A stretch of DNA of 64,000 nt from Setaria digitata (lineage: Eukaryota; Nematoda; Chromadorea; Rhabditida; Setariidae), in NCBI GenBank assembly GCA_003640385.1, contig RCAB01000126.1, positions 62,001-126,000 on the forward strand, written 5' to 3'. The notes under the pieces are model-generated. The model did not search any database. It saw only the letters and a program-made list of their open reading frames with translations, and was not told the DNA's origin. This document shows, piece after piece, positions 25,901-37,660 of this stretch. Made by a program: the position numbers and the translations under genes. The first letter of the stretch is position 1, and every line of letters starts with the position of its first letter.

Positions 25901-27432
25901 CTAAATCATCACTTTGACTAGCTGCTTCTGGAAAATTTCCGATCAGTACTTTTTGTTTCACAAATTACTGTTTACATGTTTACAGAAAAAAATTTTGTAT
26001 AGCGGAATGTTGTATCCAGTTCGAAGAGATTAATGCCTTGAACATAAATTTTTTATTTGCAGCTTCATTCTGTGAAGAATCATCGGTCTTGATCGATCGA
26101 CCTTTAGATAATGCACCATTGAATGTTACCGATTTATATATGCCTATGTCGACAGTTGAGCAAAATCTGGTATGTTTTTCGAAAAGTGTCATGAAGAGTG
26201 TTCAGGAACTATCATTGTTATTTAAGTGATTTGTGAGCTAATTCATTTTACGTCTTTGACTTTCAGAACGAAACCGCTATTAATGAGAGAATTAAAACAT
26301 TTGTCAGGATACTTCTGCCTGAAGTAAAATTAACAAGATATGTCAATGAAATAAAGTTGTCAGGGCCTAAAATAATATGCGGTGTGAGTTGGAATGTCAG
26401 TTCTAATTCTTTTCTTGCAGTTGAGCGCATCTTCTCGCTTCTCTGCTGACGAATGTAACAATCAACCAGAAAGTTTTGTTCCTGATAATGTCGTCGATTA
26501 TTTTGCTGGAAGGTGATGATTTCTGGACATTTTTACAACATTTTTGCCGCGGGGATTTTCACCGCTTTCACTTTTGGTTACGATTTACACGGTTGGCGTC
26601 CTCCCATCTGCATGGGCACAAGAAAAGAGCTTTACAGTAACATGGGACTCTTACAGTAACTTGGGAGGTATGACTTCATTTTGCATGAAGTTGTATTAAC
26701 GATAATAATTTTAAATAAATCAAGATTCCCTCTTCATGTGCATCATAACATGATGAAAAATGTTAAAAGAGGTTTATTCATGCAAACGATGTAATTCTGT
26801 CATAGCATTCCTCCCAAATAGTATTTTTTTTATTTATTATTTGATGTTTATATCCAATACAATCATCGTTTCAGTGCGCAAGTCGAGTCTGAGCATCCTC
26901 CTGAGATGCAGGCACCAACGTTGCCTGGTGCAGTTTTCGGACATCGACCACAACGACCGTACACGTTAGATCTCACTTCACCATCAACTCCTGCTGAAAG
27001 CGGAATAAGCACTGCAGGAAGTTCTTATCTTAGTTTTCCGAGTGCTGATCATGGACCACAAGATCATGTTCCCCCACCTCCTACAGATTCCGGTATGATC
27101 TTATTTCGCAAAAAAAAACATACTTTCAGCATATAACTTTAAATAGTATAGCCGACTTTCACATTGATAGCGTTATTAGCTAGTAAATATTGATCGATTA
27201 TTTGGTTTAAGAGCTTGCATATGCTGTTGTAAATGTAATAAAATTTTAATGAAAGTGTTAGTTATTGATGAAAACATTTTGAATTTTGGCAGAGGTATAT
27301 GATTCAAATTCCATTATAAGATTTTCAGTACAACGTTTAGCCCCACCGATACCACCACGAAATAATGCAAGGCGTTCCGAAGACGAAGTTGCAACACGCC
27401 AAAGATTAAGTCCTGTTTCGCAATCACCTTAA
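16923..27432 (+). CDS. mlk-1: Mixed-lineage kinase (MLK-type MAP3K) with SH3, kinase and leucine zipper
   Basis: This is a MAP3K expected to feed JNK/KGB or p38 cascades. About 27 exons give roughly 1,200 residues. Exons are 16923-17033, 17791-17956, 18207-18345, 18661-18844, 19177-19231, 19680-19790, 20077-20220, 20669-20855, 21024-21186, 21275-21448, 21704-21813, 21905-22050, 22164-22211, 22556-about 22914, 23195-about 23386, 23590-23684, 24091-24176, 24366-24433, 24639-24674, 24809-25060, 25238-25386, 25698-25778, 26063-26169, 26267-26323, 26421-26512, 26875-27092 and 27293-27432. The SH3 domain is at about 105-165 ('YDYTPKRKDELKLKRG', 'EEGWWYGE'). The kinase domain is at about 178-475: GAGGFSVV loop, VAVK lysine about 205, HRDLKAAN about 297, DLG in place of DFG about 353, and 'VPYLAPEV'. 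A heptad segment follows ('EELQKREE', 'GERELKLKTM'), then 'ISLTKNMQM' where a CRIB motif would lie. The tail is Ser/Thr/Pro-rich with PPPP and PPIPPR motifs. The start at 16923 lies four bases after an acceptor. The junctions 22914/23195 and 23386/23590 are not fully settled. Confidence 0.93.
19395..19596. repeat. Repeated 17- to 61-bp sequence around two Ns in an MLK intron
   Basis: The CTGTTAAAGCAGAAAAA string occurs before the N at 19413 and again right after the N at 19535. A 61-base copy at 19474-19534 (with one extra base, CTGTTCAAAGC) is repeated from 19536. All lie in the intron between kinase exons 5 and 6. Confidence 0.8.
20019..20047. repeat. (TA)n microsatellite in an MLK intron
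   Basis: Alternating TA runs are broken by TTGG, directly upstream of the exon that carries HRDLKAAN. It is ordinary low-complexity intron sequence. Confidence 0.7.
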
Positions 27433-28682
27433 GGATTACTGGGGATGTTGAATTGGGATCAGAATTTCTCCTTCGTCTTCGATTTTCATCGTCAACCTCT
27501 AGTGATGCTACAGCTTATCCCTTGTTTTCTTTTTCTGTTTTTATTATTTGTAAAAACTAATCTACTGTGTAATTTCATTCTAAGTCATTCCGTACTGGTG
27601 CGCTAATTTGATGAATTATCCATGGAATGTGGCAAATGGTTTTCTTCTTCCTTTTCTCTTTCCTTTCCCTGCTCTTCCACGTGCATTTCTCTTATTCGAT
27701 TTTTGTTTACAAATAATTAGAGGTAGGCTTTAATAAAGGTATCGTTCGGTTTGGTTCTTCTGCCCGGTATAATGTCAACCTTGCTTATCATATGAAAATT
27801 GGCGCGTTACTTTTTACCAGTGTAATCTTTTATTTTGTCCCTCATTTTCTGTCGCTTCATTTCTGTCTCTTTCTTTCTTTTCTGTTTTGTAATCAGTGGA
27901 ATCTGATAAAGGGTAGAAATTTTAGGCATCTCAGATAGTTTATCAACAATAGTATAGAACGATAAAGTTTGAGCGGTTTTTGTTACTTATTGAAGCGTTG
28001 TAGTTCCTAATCACAAAATTCTTGTGGTATTTTCGGTCAGTGTTTTTTCAGCTGTAGAAAAGGAAGAAAAAAAAGTTGGTTAGGTGTTTTGTGATATTTA
28101 ATGTGACATTTTTGAAAATATTTTTTGAGTGTTCGGTAGTATGAATTAGATTTCGGAATTTGAATTGCGTGCTTCAAGTATTATGTGCTAGTTGAGATAC
28201 ATTTAAGATTCGGAAAGTGGTAGATGACATTTATAAAAATGCTGGTGTTAGTGGTCATTTACGATATTGTCAGTTACCGCCGTTAGATGAGCTTTCCTTC
28301 CATTTCTCGGTTATTTGTCAGAATTAATAATAGCCGGTCCGTTTTCTTTTTTTTTTTTTGTTTCATTTATCCATCGATCCATATATGGTTTGTTCCGGTA
28401 TGTGATTGCGCTATATCTTTGCTATAAGGTTATTTACTCTCCGGATCAAGGCCCCATTTCTAATACAGGTGGGTATAATCTCGGGTAAGATGAATGTTGT
28501 ATACTTCCTTCTGAGTTCTGTTTGCTTTGACAAATCTTTCTAGTAAGCATGTAGTAACATTGTTCATCTATCGTTGAACAACAAGATGCAGCAACTCATT
28601 ACCAGCCAGTGCCGAATAGTATGCAACGACTAATTGTCGTTTCATTGTCGCTGTTTTCTTTCTTTCTTTCTTTCTTTTTTTT

Positions 28683-28724
<42 letters not shown>

Positions 28725-29477
28725 TCAAATGTGCCGCAGAATGTTTGTGGTTAAACAAATTAATTCTTTTGTGATACACAAACATACACGTTAATGCATG
28801 TTGTGCAATAGGATTGTTATAAACGAGTAATTTAAATTAGCAAGATTCTTTTGCTTTTTCTTTCATCATAAATCTTCAGAAGACCACCATCTGGTATCGT
28901 ATATATGTAAAATATTCAATTTTGAAGCTAGGAATTCCTGGCCTAGTAATTGGTATTCAACGTTCTCCAACTATCTAACATCGGAAAAAGCTCGACATGT
29001 TCAAACTAATTGTTAATTTATTTAATTGTCGTATCTGATTTTCCTGTATCATGAAAGAGCAATTACTGGATAATGAATTAACGAGACATTTATACTTTTT
29101 TTTCTATATGCTAAAAAAAGCTTGGGTATTCTTATTCCAAAGAGAGTCTTTTTGAAATATTTGGAGGCGTAGTGTTTTTTTTTTTTTTGGTTGAATTGTG
29201 CAGTTGTTTAATTCAGTTACTGTCATGATCAATTATTTTAAATGATGTGCATTTGAAGCGTATAATTCCGATGAGGTTAATCTTTTGCTGCGAAGTATTC
29301 ATTCAATCTTTTTCATTTCTGTTGATTATGCTTTTATAGTTTTTGCCATTTTTCCATTTATCCGATTTTTCCTTTGCAGAATTAGTGTATCATGTCATTA
29401 TGATTGATTTATAAATTTGTCATAGAGGTTTCTTCCTACTACTGATCTCATTTTATAGTGATAAAGACAAACAGAGG
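27433..29477. other. MLK 3' region and spacer before ASPSCR1/TUG
   Basis: The stretch contains a possible polyadenylation hexamer AATAAA at 27732-27737, pyrimidine-rich low-complexity sequence, a (TTTC)n microsatellite and a long T run near 28656-28723. An acceptor (TTTTATAG) about 20 bases before the next start codon marks the beginning of the TUG message. No convincing coding region was seen. Confidence 0.5.
28656..28723. repeat. (TTTC)n microsatellite running into a 39-base poly(T) run
   Basis: Direct reading shows four TTTC units, then mixed T/C, then about 39 uninterrupted Ts (28685-28723). Length variation and assembly slippage are likely here. Confidence 0.85.
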
Positions 29478-32400
29478 ATGAATGGTATAACCGTTATTTG
29501 TCCCAATTCTCATCGTTGTGTGATAAAAGCAACACCATCGACTCAACTTCGTAAGGTTTGACTCTTAATATTTTTTGTAAGGGAATATATATATATATGA
29601 TATTTAGTTTAGTATAAAGGAATATATTGATATTTTAAAACAAAGCTTATTCTTTCACTATCGTTGATCAATGAAGCTTTTCATTTATATGCTATCTCGA
29701 AATTGCCTCACATCTCATATATAATTTTGTGTATTTTTTTAGGTCTATTTTTTATTCTCTCAAAACTTTTTCAGATTCTGGAAGAAGCTTGTCTAAAGCA
29801 GGGTTTCGATATATTGGCACATCAATTAAAGCATCAGAATCATATATTAGATCTGGCGTTGCCACTTCGTCTCACTGGCCTGCCCAATAATGCTACTGTT
29901 GAGATGATCCCAAACAACCATATCGATAGCGAAGTTCCGATGCAGATTCATATTGCTTTACAGGTATGAAGTTTATTTCGCTTTCATTCCACTGTGCAAT
30001 AATTATAAAATTACTGCCCTATTTCATCTATCAGTAAGTACATGATTATGTGTATTCCGCTTGCTTAGACATAAATTAGAATTTTATGTTAAACACTTCT
30101 AATGTCATGCTTAATTTACGCTCAGTAGCTTTGTAGCTCTGTAGGAGTAGTTTTATATAGCCATTTATATCTAATTTGCAGTATTCACTTGTGATATTAT
30201 TGTTAGAATGACTGTTTCTTATGTTTGTTTTCACTAAATCTTATAATTTGAGCTTGCGGATGGCTCCCGTTTCATGCAAGAGTTCTCAGCAAAAACAACT
30301 TTGCTGGATGTTTTATATAAATTTTCGCAAAAATCTGCTCGTGACTTGGTAAAATGTGCAGATGGTCAAGTACCATGTTGTGCATATATGAATAAAGAGG
30401 TTTGTTTATTACGTTTCTGTGATGAACGTCAAATAGTATCAGATTTAATTTTTCCAAGATAGCTAGTAAATATCATGTATGAGTCCACAGATGGGACCTT
30501 CCGTTTTTAGATCTTAACTATCGCAATTCTGGTATTTCCATTTGAAATCCGTAACTTGTATTCGTGCATTGGTTATCCAGTTCTTACTTAAAGTATTTCG
30601 TTTTTTCAATATCTATTGTTTGACTGGTCCACTTCGTATTTTACAGTATCGTGGGAAAGCAGAACTTAAATCTACAACTTTGGAAGCGATGGGAATAACC
30701 AAAGGACGCTGTTTAATAAGGTATTTCGCTATTTCATAACGAAGTTTTACCTATATGTTACTGATCTAAGTTGTTTTCCAAATTTCCTTTTGGTTAAATT
30801 TATTAGGGTCGCTGCTGGTGGCTCTTTAATTAGCATTCTTCATCCTAACCCCAGCATAAGTAACATAGTAAATATGTCTCCTGATAACGATTACCAAAAN
30901 TTAAATTTATTAGGGTCGCTGCTGGTGGCTCTTTAATTAGCATTCTTCATCTTAACCCCAGCATAAGTAACATAGTAAATATGTCTCCTGATAACGATTA
31001 CCAAAATTGTGGATATTTGACGAATCTAGGCCATTCCTAGATTAATATTCTTTTAGACGCAATATTATACCAGCCGTTATCAGTTCGAAAAAATTTTTTA
31101 GGTACTCTGCGGTAAGTATGTCACCAGATGAATTATCAAAGCTTGAAAATCAACTTGCCGAAGAAAATGAGCGCAAGAAAAAACTCGAAAAAGTATATGA
31201 AATACGAAAAACGGAAAATGATCGTCGGCTGAAATTGGAAATGGAAAGGGAAGAGGTACTGCTTTATCAAAATAAAGTTTTTTATTTTTATCTTAACAAT
31301 AATTAGTCCAAATTGTCTACTTAAAACAAAATTCCCCCTTATAGAACTTCTTCTTTTTCGTCTCTTCCCTTATTGATTAAGATATAACTAAGACTATTTC
31401 GAAGAATAGAGAACACGAAAGTTATGAAATTATTGATTATTGCTGTCTGTCTAGTTTATATTCATTGTGATGCCGACTTTAAAACTTTGCTATGTTCCTA
31501 AAAACTCATAGTTATTTTAAATTGTTCTGTTTTTATTTTTAATCTCTCATCATATCGGTTTTATAATTCCCCTCTAGTTATTGCCAAGATATGTTTGGAA
31601 TACTTGGAAGTACGCTAGTCATTATTTTCGTCCTTTTTTCTTTTGTAGATTACCGCTTCATTTTGCGGAAATATTTCAAAAATCAGCAGTCTTGCTTCTG
31701 CGCAGGTTGTGTAGTTTATGATAATAGTTTTTATTACTACTTAGTTTCCTTCTTATTACAGATTTTTGAACGCGAACTTAAAGTTAAACATGAAATGGAG
31801 GAAGCTCGTTTTCAAGAACGTAGTCAAGTGATTAATAGGTAAAAGGATTGGACTTTTTTGGAATATATTTAATACTTTTTTTTTTGATTACGATACCATT
31901 GATTTCGTAATAACACGCTGATTTGAATCATCTGTATGATTTATAGAAACACTGTAACTACTATGCCACAATCATCAGAACGTTTAACTCAAAACTCAAA
32001 TTCAGACGAACCTACAACCGAGTCTCAAATACGACATCAGGGTTCATCTCGCCTTGAACAACTGCACTCTCTCCTTAATCGCGTATTTTCTTTTAATTGT
32101 GAATGCTATATAAGAATTATAGAGTTATTAAGCTTCTTAGGGTTTATTGGCATCTTACACCTCTCTTCATTATTTGAAGGGTCCGCATTTTCCTATATTG
32201 ATAAATTGACGTAATTGGCCATAAGTTGTCTACATGTTATTGTTTTGACTGTCTCATTGGTTGTTGGAAGTTTTAGGTCGAAGTTTTTAAATCCCACAGA
32301 CTTTCAGAATGAAATATATTAGTTGAAAGCAACACTTGTTATGTTGCACCACTTATTCTGTCTAGACGTTTTCTTAAATGTAGTTTCGCATTTCTGTGAA

Positions 32401-34644
32401 CTGAATTTACTCGTGTGCACCAAAATCACTCATATATCTTAACGATGTTCGTAAACACATCGTCATTCTATCAAAAAAATTAAAAAATTTTATAAATGAG
32501 CAAGACTTGGAGAAGTAGACCTTGTAGTCACATTTTGTTTTTGTCGTTGCAGATAAATAACAGTATAGAAACAAATGCAGCCGATTTTCTCAGTGAACAG
32601 CTTATTGGAGAAAATGGTAGGATACACATTAGTGATTTGCAGACAGCGGCGGGAGCAGACATTGATCAATATAGTGTGAATTTTTAGTTTACATTTTAAT
32701 TAAAGAAAAGCGAATTCATTTTAGCACACTTTCAGCATGCTGAATTTGTTTTTTTTTTTTTTTTTTTAATTTCTTCTTTGCAGCTCTTTTTAAAATTTAA
32801 TAACTTCTTTTAGCGAGCACTTCTCTTTTTTTTTTTTTTTTAATTGTTATCTACTCAAACTCATAGCTCATTGAATTGACTAGGAAATGGCAATGTATAT
32901 TTGTCTAACCATTTTTACTCTCAGTAATGAGCGTAGTTCAAGGGATTACCTTCTTTATTCTCTTTGATTAAAGATGTTGCAGAGCAATGTTTGTAATCCT
33001 GTTGCCAAATCTTCTGATACGTCACATATATTTGTTGAAAAATGTAACCGGATGCCGGTTATAATTAGACGAAATTCGGAGTCAGATAAAGCAGGAGAAG
33101 CAGTCGGAAGGCAGGATAATATTGATGATCAGTTTTTCGAGCTTACTGTCAGTGATGTGCAGAGTATTCGTCGGGATCTTATAGCAGAGGCGTTTGTTTT
33201 ATTAATTTAAAAAATAGATATAATTATCTATAATTGTTAAATTTCGAACGCATTAAAGAGTCAAATCGAACATATCAAGTCATTTTAATGGATAAATTTT
33301 TAGAGGAGTACAAGAGCAGAAGACTTTAATACCGAAAACATATGTCGCTGAAAGGAATAGACTCCAAAAAGAGGAAAGCTACAAGCATACTGTAGTACGA
33401 TTCAATTGTGCTGACAAAACGACTATTCAAGCTCAGTTTATTTCACGAGAACCTGGTTATTATTCTGGCATCATTCTGGCAAATTTAGCTTTATAAGATT
33501 TTTTCTTTTGTAACATTTTTTTTGGTTGATAATTGAGATTTATTTTACCCTCATTTCACTGTTGTTGTTTAAAAGTGTTTGTCTTCCAGATTTATCATGT
33601 GATACATAGAGGAGTATGTGCGATATTTCAGTGTCGAGATTGTTTGAGTTCATAAGAGAAAATTTGAAAAATGCGACGACTAATTTTGATCTTTGTCTTG
33701 CCAATCAGAAGCTGCCATCGACTACCGCGAAAAATCTGATTGAAGTCGGTGTCGCTCCAAAATCTTCACTATATATAAGATTTCACTCATCAGAAAACGC
33801 ATTTGGTAATTTTCTTTGCTGTTGCTAAGTCTGATGGAATGCTCACAAAGATTTACAAGAAAGTTTTGAAAGTTTAAGTTAAATTTACTTGTGAAGGAGT
33901 TTAAAATTTGAATTTAATATGAAAGCTGTTCTGAACAGCTTTCATATTAAATTTTTTTGAAGGGTATCATTGGGTCCTTTTTAATGATTAGGAATTTTAC
34001 GTGACTTTTTTTTTTCATATCGACGTCTTCTTTACTGTTCAGTAAATTGGTGCAGCAGTTATGGATAAAAAAGATTTCTTAGGTCCTTCTAGCCTTCTAA
34101 AAAAGTTATCATTCTGGTTGTCAAATCAGGACACAGTTGTCTAAAAAGGTTTTAGGGATTTTCCTGCAAAGGTGTATTGTAGACTTCTTTTTTTCTTTTT
34201 GCAGCTGCTCATTTTATACTAGAGAAATTCTGTGAAGTACCTATAGCGGAAGCGAATGAACTCAGCTTGGAATGGTAGGTTTACGCTCCAGAATGTATAA
34301 GTCAAATTCGATAATATACAAGTTAAATACTTGCTTATCTTGTTTAGTTCATCTACTTGTATCTGCTAAAACATTATTGTATTTTCACTGAGGCTAATTG
34401 ATTTGATGATATTGGTGAAGATTGATCATTTTGAAACTCTTGAAAACATTTGGTGTCCTTTTTATACTGCTTCAGGTTATCGGTAAATAGCATTTATCAA
34501 CCGTATAATCCAAAAGTAGAAAATGCCAAAGATGTTCGCCCGCATGGAAAGCGTCAGTCAGAAGCGGCAGAAAGCGGTGCAGGACCGCCGAAGTTACGGC
34601 AGCAGCCATCAGAGAATTTGCCAAAATGGTTCAGAAAACCGTAA
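29478..34644 (+). CDS. ASPSCR1: UBX-domain tether protein (TUG/ASPSCR1/ASPL orthologue)
   Basis: In mammals TUG/ASPL retains GLUT4 vesicles and binds and disassembles the p97/VCP hexamer; the worm role is inferred by orthology. Thirteen exons are 29478-29555, 29775-29963, 30253-30399, 30647-30720, 31102-31255, 31762-31838, 31947-32082, 32553-32675, 32983-33191, 33304-33455, 33632-33805, 34205-34274 and 34476-34644; every junction keeps phase, giving 583 residues (human 553). The N-terminal ubiquitin-like fold is seen as 'VICPNSHRCVIKATPSTQL' and 'LRLTGLPNNATVEM'. A second ubiquitin-like block follows ('LADGSRFMQEF', 'LEAMGITKGRCLIR'). Then come a charged coiled-coil ('ENQLAEENERKKKLEK'), the 'QFFELTVSDVQSIRRDL' helix, the UBX-like domain ('HTVVRFNCADKTTIQAQF', 'VGVAPKSSLYIRF') and the family's C-terminal 'LPKWFRKP'. 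An acceptor 20 bases upstream of the ATG suggests trans-splicing. The N-flanked repeat 30794-31006 falls in intron 4 and is skipped. A perfect inverted repeat sits in intron 11. Confidence 0.93.
30794..31006. repeat. 106-bp direct repeat across an N in a TUG intron
   Basis: Copies 30794-30899 and 30901-31006 flank the N at 30900 and differ at one base (CATCCTAACC/CATCTTAACC). Each copy starts with a usable ATTAG acceptor, but the exon it would create does not fit the phase of the next exon (31102), while skipping it does. The repeat is therefore read as intronic. Confidence 0.85.
33911..33953. repeat. Perfect inverted repeat, 21-bp arms with a one-base spacer
   Basis: Left arm 33911-33931 and right arm 33933-33953 are exact reverse complements around a single T at 33932 (core GCTGTTC-T-GAACAGC). 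It lies in the intron between TUG exons 11 and 12. The arms contain mixed sequence, so this is not a simple AT repeat. Confidence 0.95.
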
Positions 34645-35553
34645 ATTTTTTGGAATTATGGAATTATGAAGGATTATAATGAACTATTGAAGAAAATTGG
34701 AAGTTGCTTCAGAACCGGGATTAAGCGTTGTTTAGCGAAAATTCATTGAACAAATAATCGGATATGTTTGCTTCATGGATTTCTGAGTTCTAGGTGAAAA
34801 ATTGATTTGAAAATTTGGAATGTTTGCTGATATTGGAAAACAATATAGATTTTAAAATTTTCAAGGAATCATGAATTCGAGTAAATTAGTTATAGCGGTT
34901 ATCATATCCAGCAGACCTCGCTAATTTTTTGCTAAATTAAATGGAGCAAAAAAGTCCGAAATTTTTCTTCGGAAATGCACGTGATATTATTTAGTTTTTC
35001 ATCATAAATTTCATCGTAATTTGATTAAATTATTGTTCAACTCAGTGGATATGTTGCATGCACAACTAAGCTAGACATGTTTATTTGTTGCTTAGTAAGA
35101 AAGATACTTCATACATCTCCTAATGAAGAAAGATGAAATAAGTGGATGTTAGCAGGCTGTAAAAATACTGATAGTTGAGACTTCAATGATTTACTGCGAA
35201 AAGTGTCACTTCTTAAATACCCGTTTCTGTTGCCTGGTTTTGAGTACAGTATAGAAGGTATCTTACTGCATTTAAGCTATACTTGTAACATATATGTCAG
35301 GTTCGTAAATTGTATCAAAGTGCCATTCAAAAAAAAACTATGGAAACATTTAATGAAGAGAAAGGAAGTGAGGGAGGATGCAAAAAAGACGCATGAGAAG
35401 AGTAGTGAGTAATTAAATAAATGAAATATGTGCATGATTAACCGCTATGGAAAAGATGCTTTAGCTCAAATGATTGTTAGCATTCACTTTAGGAGATGGT
35501 TGTGTTTGAAATTTTTATATCTTTCAGAGTTCAAATAATTGCAATATACAAAG
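34645..35553. other. Convergent intergenic region between TUG and the EML C-terminal exons
   Basis: This is A+T-rich sequence between two genes whose 3' ends face each other. A 69-codon plus-strand frame at 35203-35412 has no recognisable content and no supporting splice context. Nothing else was seen. Confidence 0.5.
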
Positions 35554-37660
35554 CTAATCTTTTCGCTTTGAACGATTTCCGATCTTATTTTGGTAGTTAT
35601 TAGCTCGACTGCCATATCTATCACTTGCACCTACTAGTGGAGAGCAGATAGTTGGCATACGCAAGAGATCTGCATGAATACTTGGTTCCATATCATCCAA
35701 CACCTGAAATTTAATTGTTTCATCGGTGTTATGTGATGCAGCAGAATGATTTTTTTTATTCATCGTTTTGCAAGCATTTTTTACAAGTGCAAAATGAGAA
35801 TGATAAGTTCCTAGAAGTTATATGATGAAGATGGATTATTGTCACTTCATCATCTCCATTCTTTTCTTAATTACCTCATAGTAAGCATTAAATTATAATT
35901 TCATTTCTATAACATTTCCTTTGTGTGTGAAATTATTGAACATTTATCATTTCACTTTACTGCATTCATCATTTTCCCCTAATGCATCCTATTCTATCGA
36001 AAGAACTTCCTCTTAACAATTCCTGAACTTTGATGATTTAGAAAATTCTTCACTGCATGATTGAGATGATTCTATGGTACTAATTCAACATGAGGAAAAA
36101 AAGATGTTGCTGAAACCTGTTTAGGTAGGGAATCCAGTGAGTAACAGTTCTGTTTATGCCACCATTTTGGTGGTCGAAGTATGCTTGGCAAAGTGGATAC
36201 TGTTGATGGTGCAGCGAGTTCAGGTGTGGCACATTCTTGACTTCTGTTGTTAATTAGATAGCTGGAACTTGATATCGCCTCATACATTGTGCATAATTTA
36301 TCATTGCATATCGTACTGTTGATATTTCCGCTTTTATTTGTCTAAAATGAAAACAGTTCAGAGCAAATTTGATAATTAGTGAAATTTGATTTAAGGGTTC
36401 TTCATCATAACTACTTCATTACCAAGCATCATACGATACTGGATGCTTGTGTTGTTGTTTGTCATACTGGATGGCTTGTAAAAGAAAAAATTTGTCAGAA
36501 ATTTCTAAATCGCCTCTTTTTTTCGTCATCTTCATGAAGGATAATTTTCTAGATTCAAAAGTAAAAATATGCGACGAAGCATCTTCCGGNTTAATTTCTA
36601 ACATATTTATTAATACTTATTCTATTACATCTTCATGAAGGATAATTTTCTAGATTCAAAAGTAAAAATATGCGACGAAGCATCTTCCGGTTTTGGAAAT
36701 TTTAGGAACTTAATTATGACTAACTAGATGCTTTTTTCTTTCGAGATTGGTTAATAATGATGAAAAAGCTTTTTGTCTCATTCGAAATTCATCGGAAATC
36801 TTGCGAAACAATACTTGTCTTCCCTCTCTTTCAGGGAATTTAATTTCAATCTTTTTTTTTTCTAGTCTTTTCAAAAGAGAATTCAAAATGAATTTGAAAA
36901 CAAACCTGTACTTTTATATGAGGAAGTGACTTTGGACTATTTAAGGCAGTAATTTGTTCACCTGCTCTGAAATTTTAGAATCGATAAGTTTCGTTAAAAA
37001 AAAAAAAAAAGAAAAAGAGAAGGGAATAATACATTTTTTATATTCAAATTAAAATCCTTTAATTACTAAGGAAGTAAATAGTCAATAATCTTTTTTCTCA
37101 CTGAAAGTACAAGTAATCTTTTTTTTTTCTATTTCCTTTCACTTTCATTCATTTTAAAATATTAAAAGAGAAATGGCAAAAAACAATTGAAAATTTATGC
37201 ATTTTCCTTTCTTCCCTGTCCATTTTCTGTTCTCAAAGAATAACTTCAAACTGGAATGAACAACTGAAATAACTGGAAATCCCAACTTTTTTTTTTTTTT
37301 TCTAATTTAATAATTATTCTGCTAAAGCTTAATTCGATACTTTTTATTAAACTTATTATGTGTAACTTTTAAATACTTATAAAAAAATAAATAAATAATG
37401 CCAACTGATCGAAGGAATGAAATATTATAAAATTTATTCAATTATTTCGTCTAAGAGTTCTCTGTCCATTAAAATTTAACAAACTTCAGCAAACTTTGCT
37501 TATTTTGTGCACTATCCGAAGGCATTCCATCATCTCGAAATTGTCCTTGTCTTTGTCCTTGTCCTTTGGTAGTCCGTAAAAATTCAATGTAATCAATTTT
37601 TTCAGCATCATCTTGTTGCTCATCAATCTCTCGTCCTTTTTCCATTAGATTATCTTTTAC
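35554..37660 (-). CDS. Four 3' exons, probable alternative C-terminus of the EML gene
   Basis: The segments are 37660-37485 (58 codons plus 2 bases, acidic/Gln-rich start 'VKDNLMEKGREIDEQQDD'), 36966-36912 ('AGEQITALNSPKSLPHIK'), 36341-36117 ('LAAPSTVSTLPSILRPPKWW') and 35703-35554 (ending 'NRSKRKD', TAG). Each has a good acceptor and donor, and all join in phase with one another and with the last WD exon of EML. If 37660-37485 is not spliced it stops at 37469 after seven residues more or less unlike the rest. No known domain is seen. They could instead be the end of a separate small gene whose start I cannot find. Confidence 0.5.

Noticed and set aside
30807..30870. Extra TUG exon coding 'VAAGGSLISILHP'
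   Set aside because: It does not fit the phase of the next exon, while joining 30720 directly to 31102 does and matches the family. It also lies in the N-flanked repeat.
36419..36604. Minus-strand frame ('EDASSHIFTFESRKL') between the EML 3' exons
   Set aside because: It has no usable acceptor, its donor phase does not fit the next exon, and it overlaps the N-flanked repeat at 36590.
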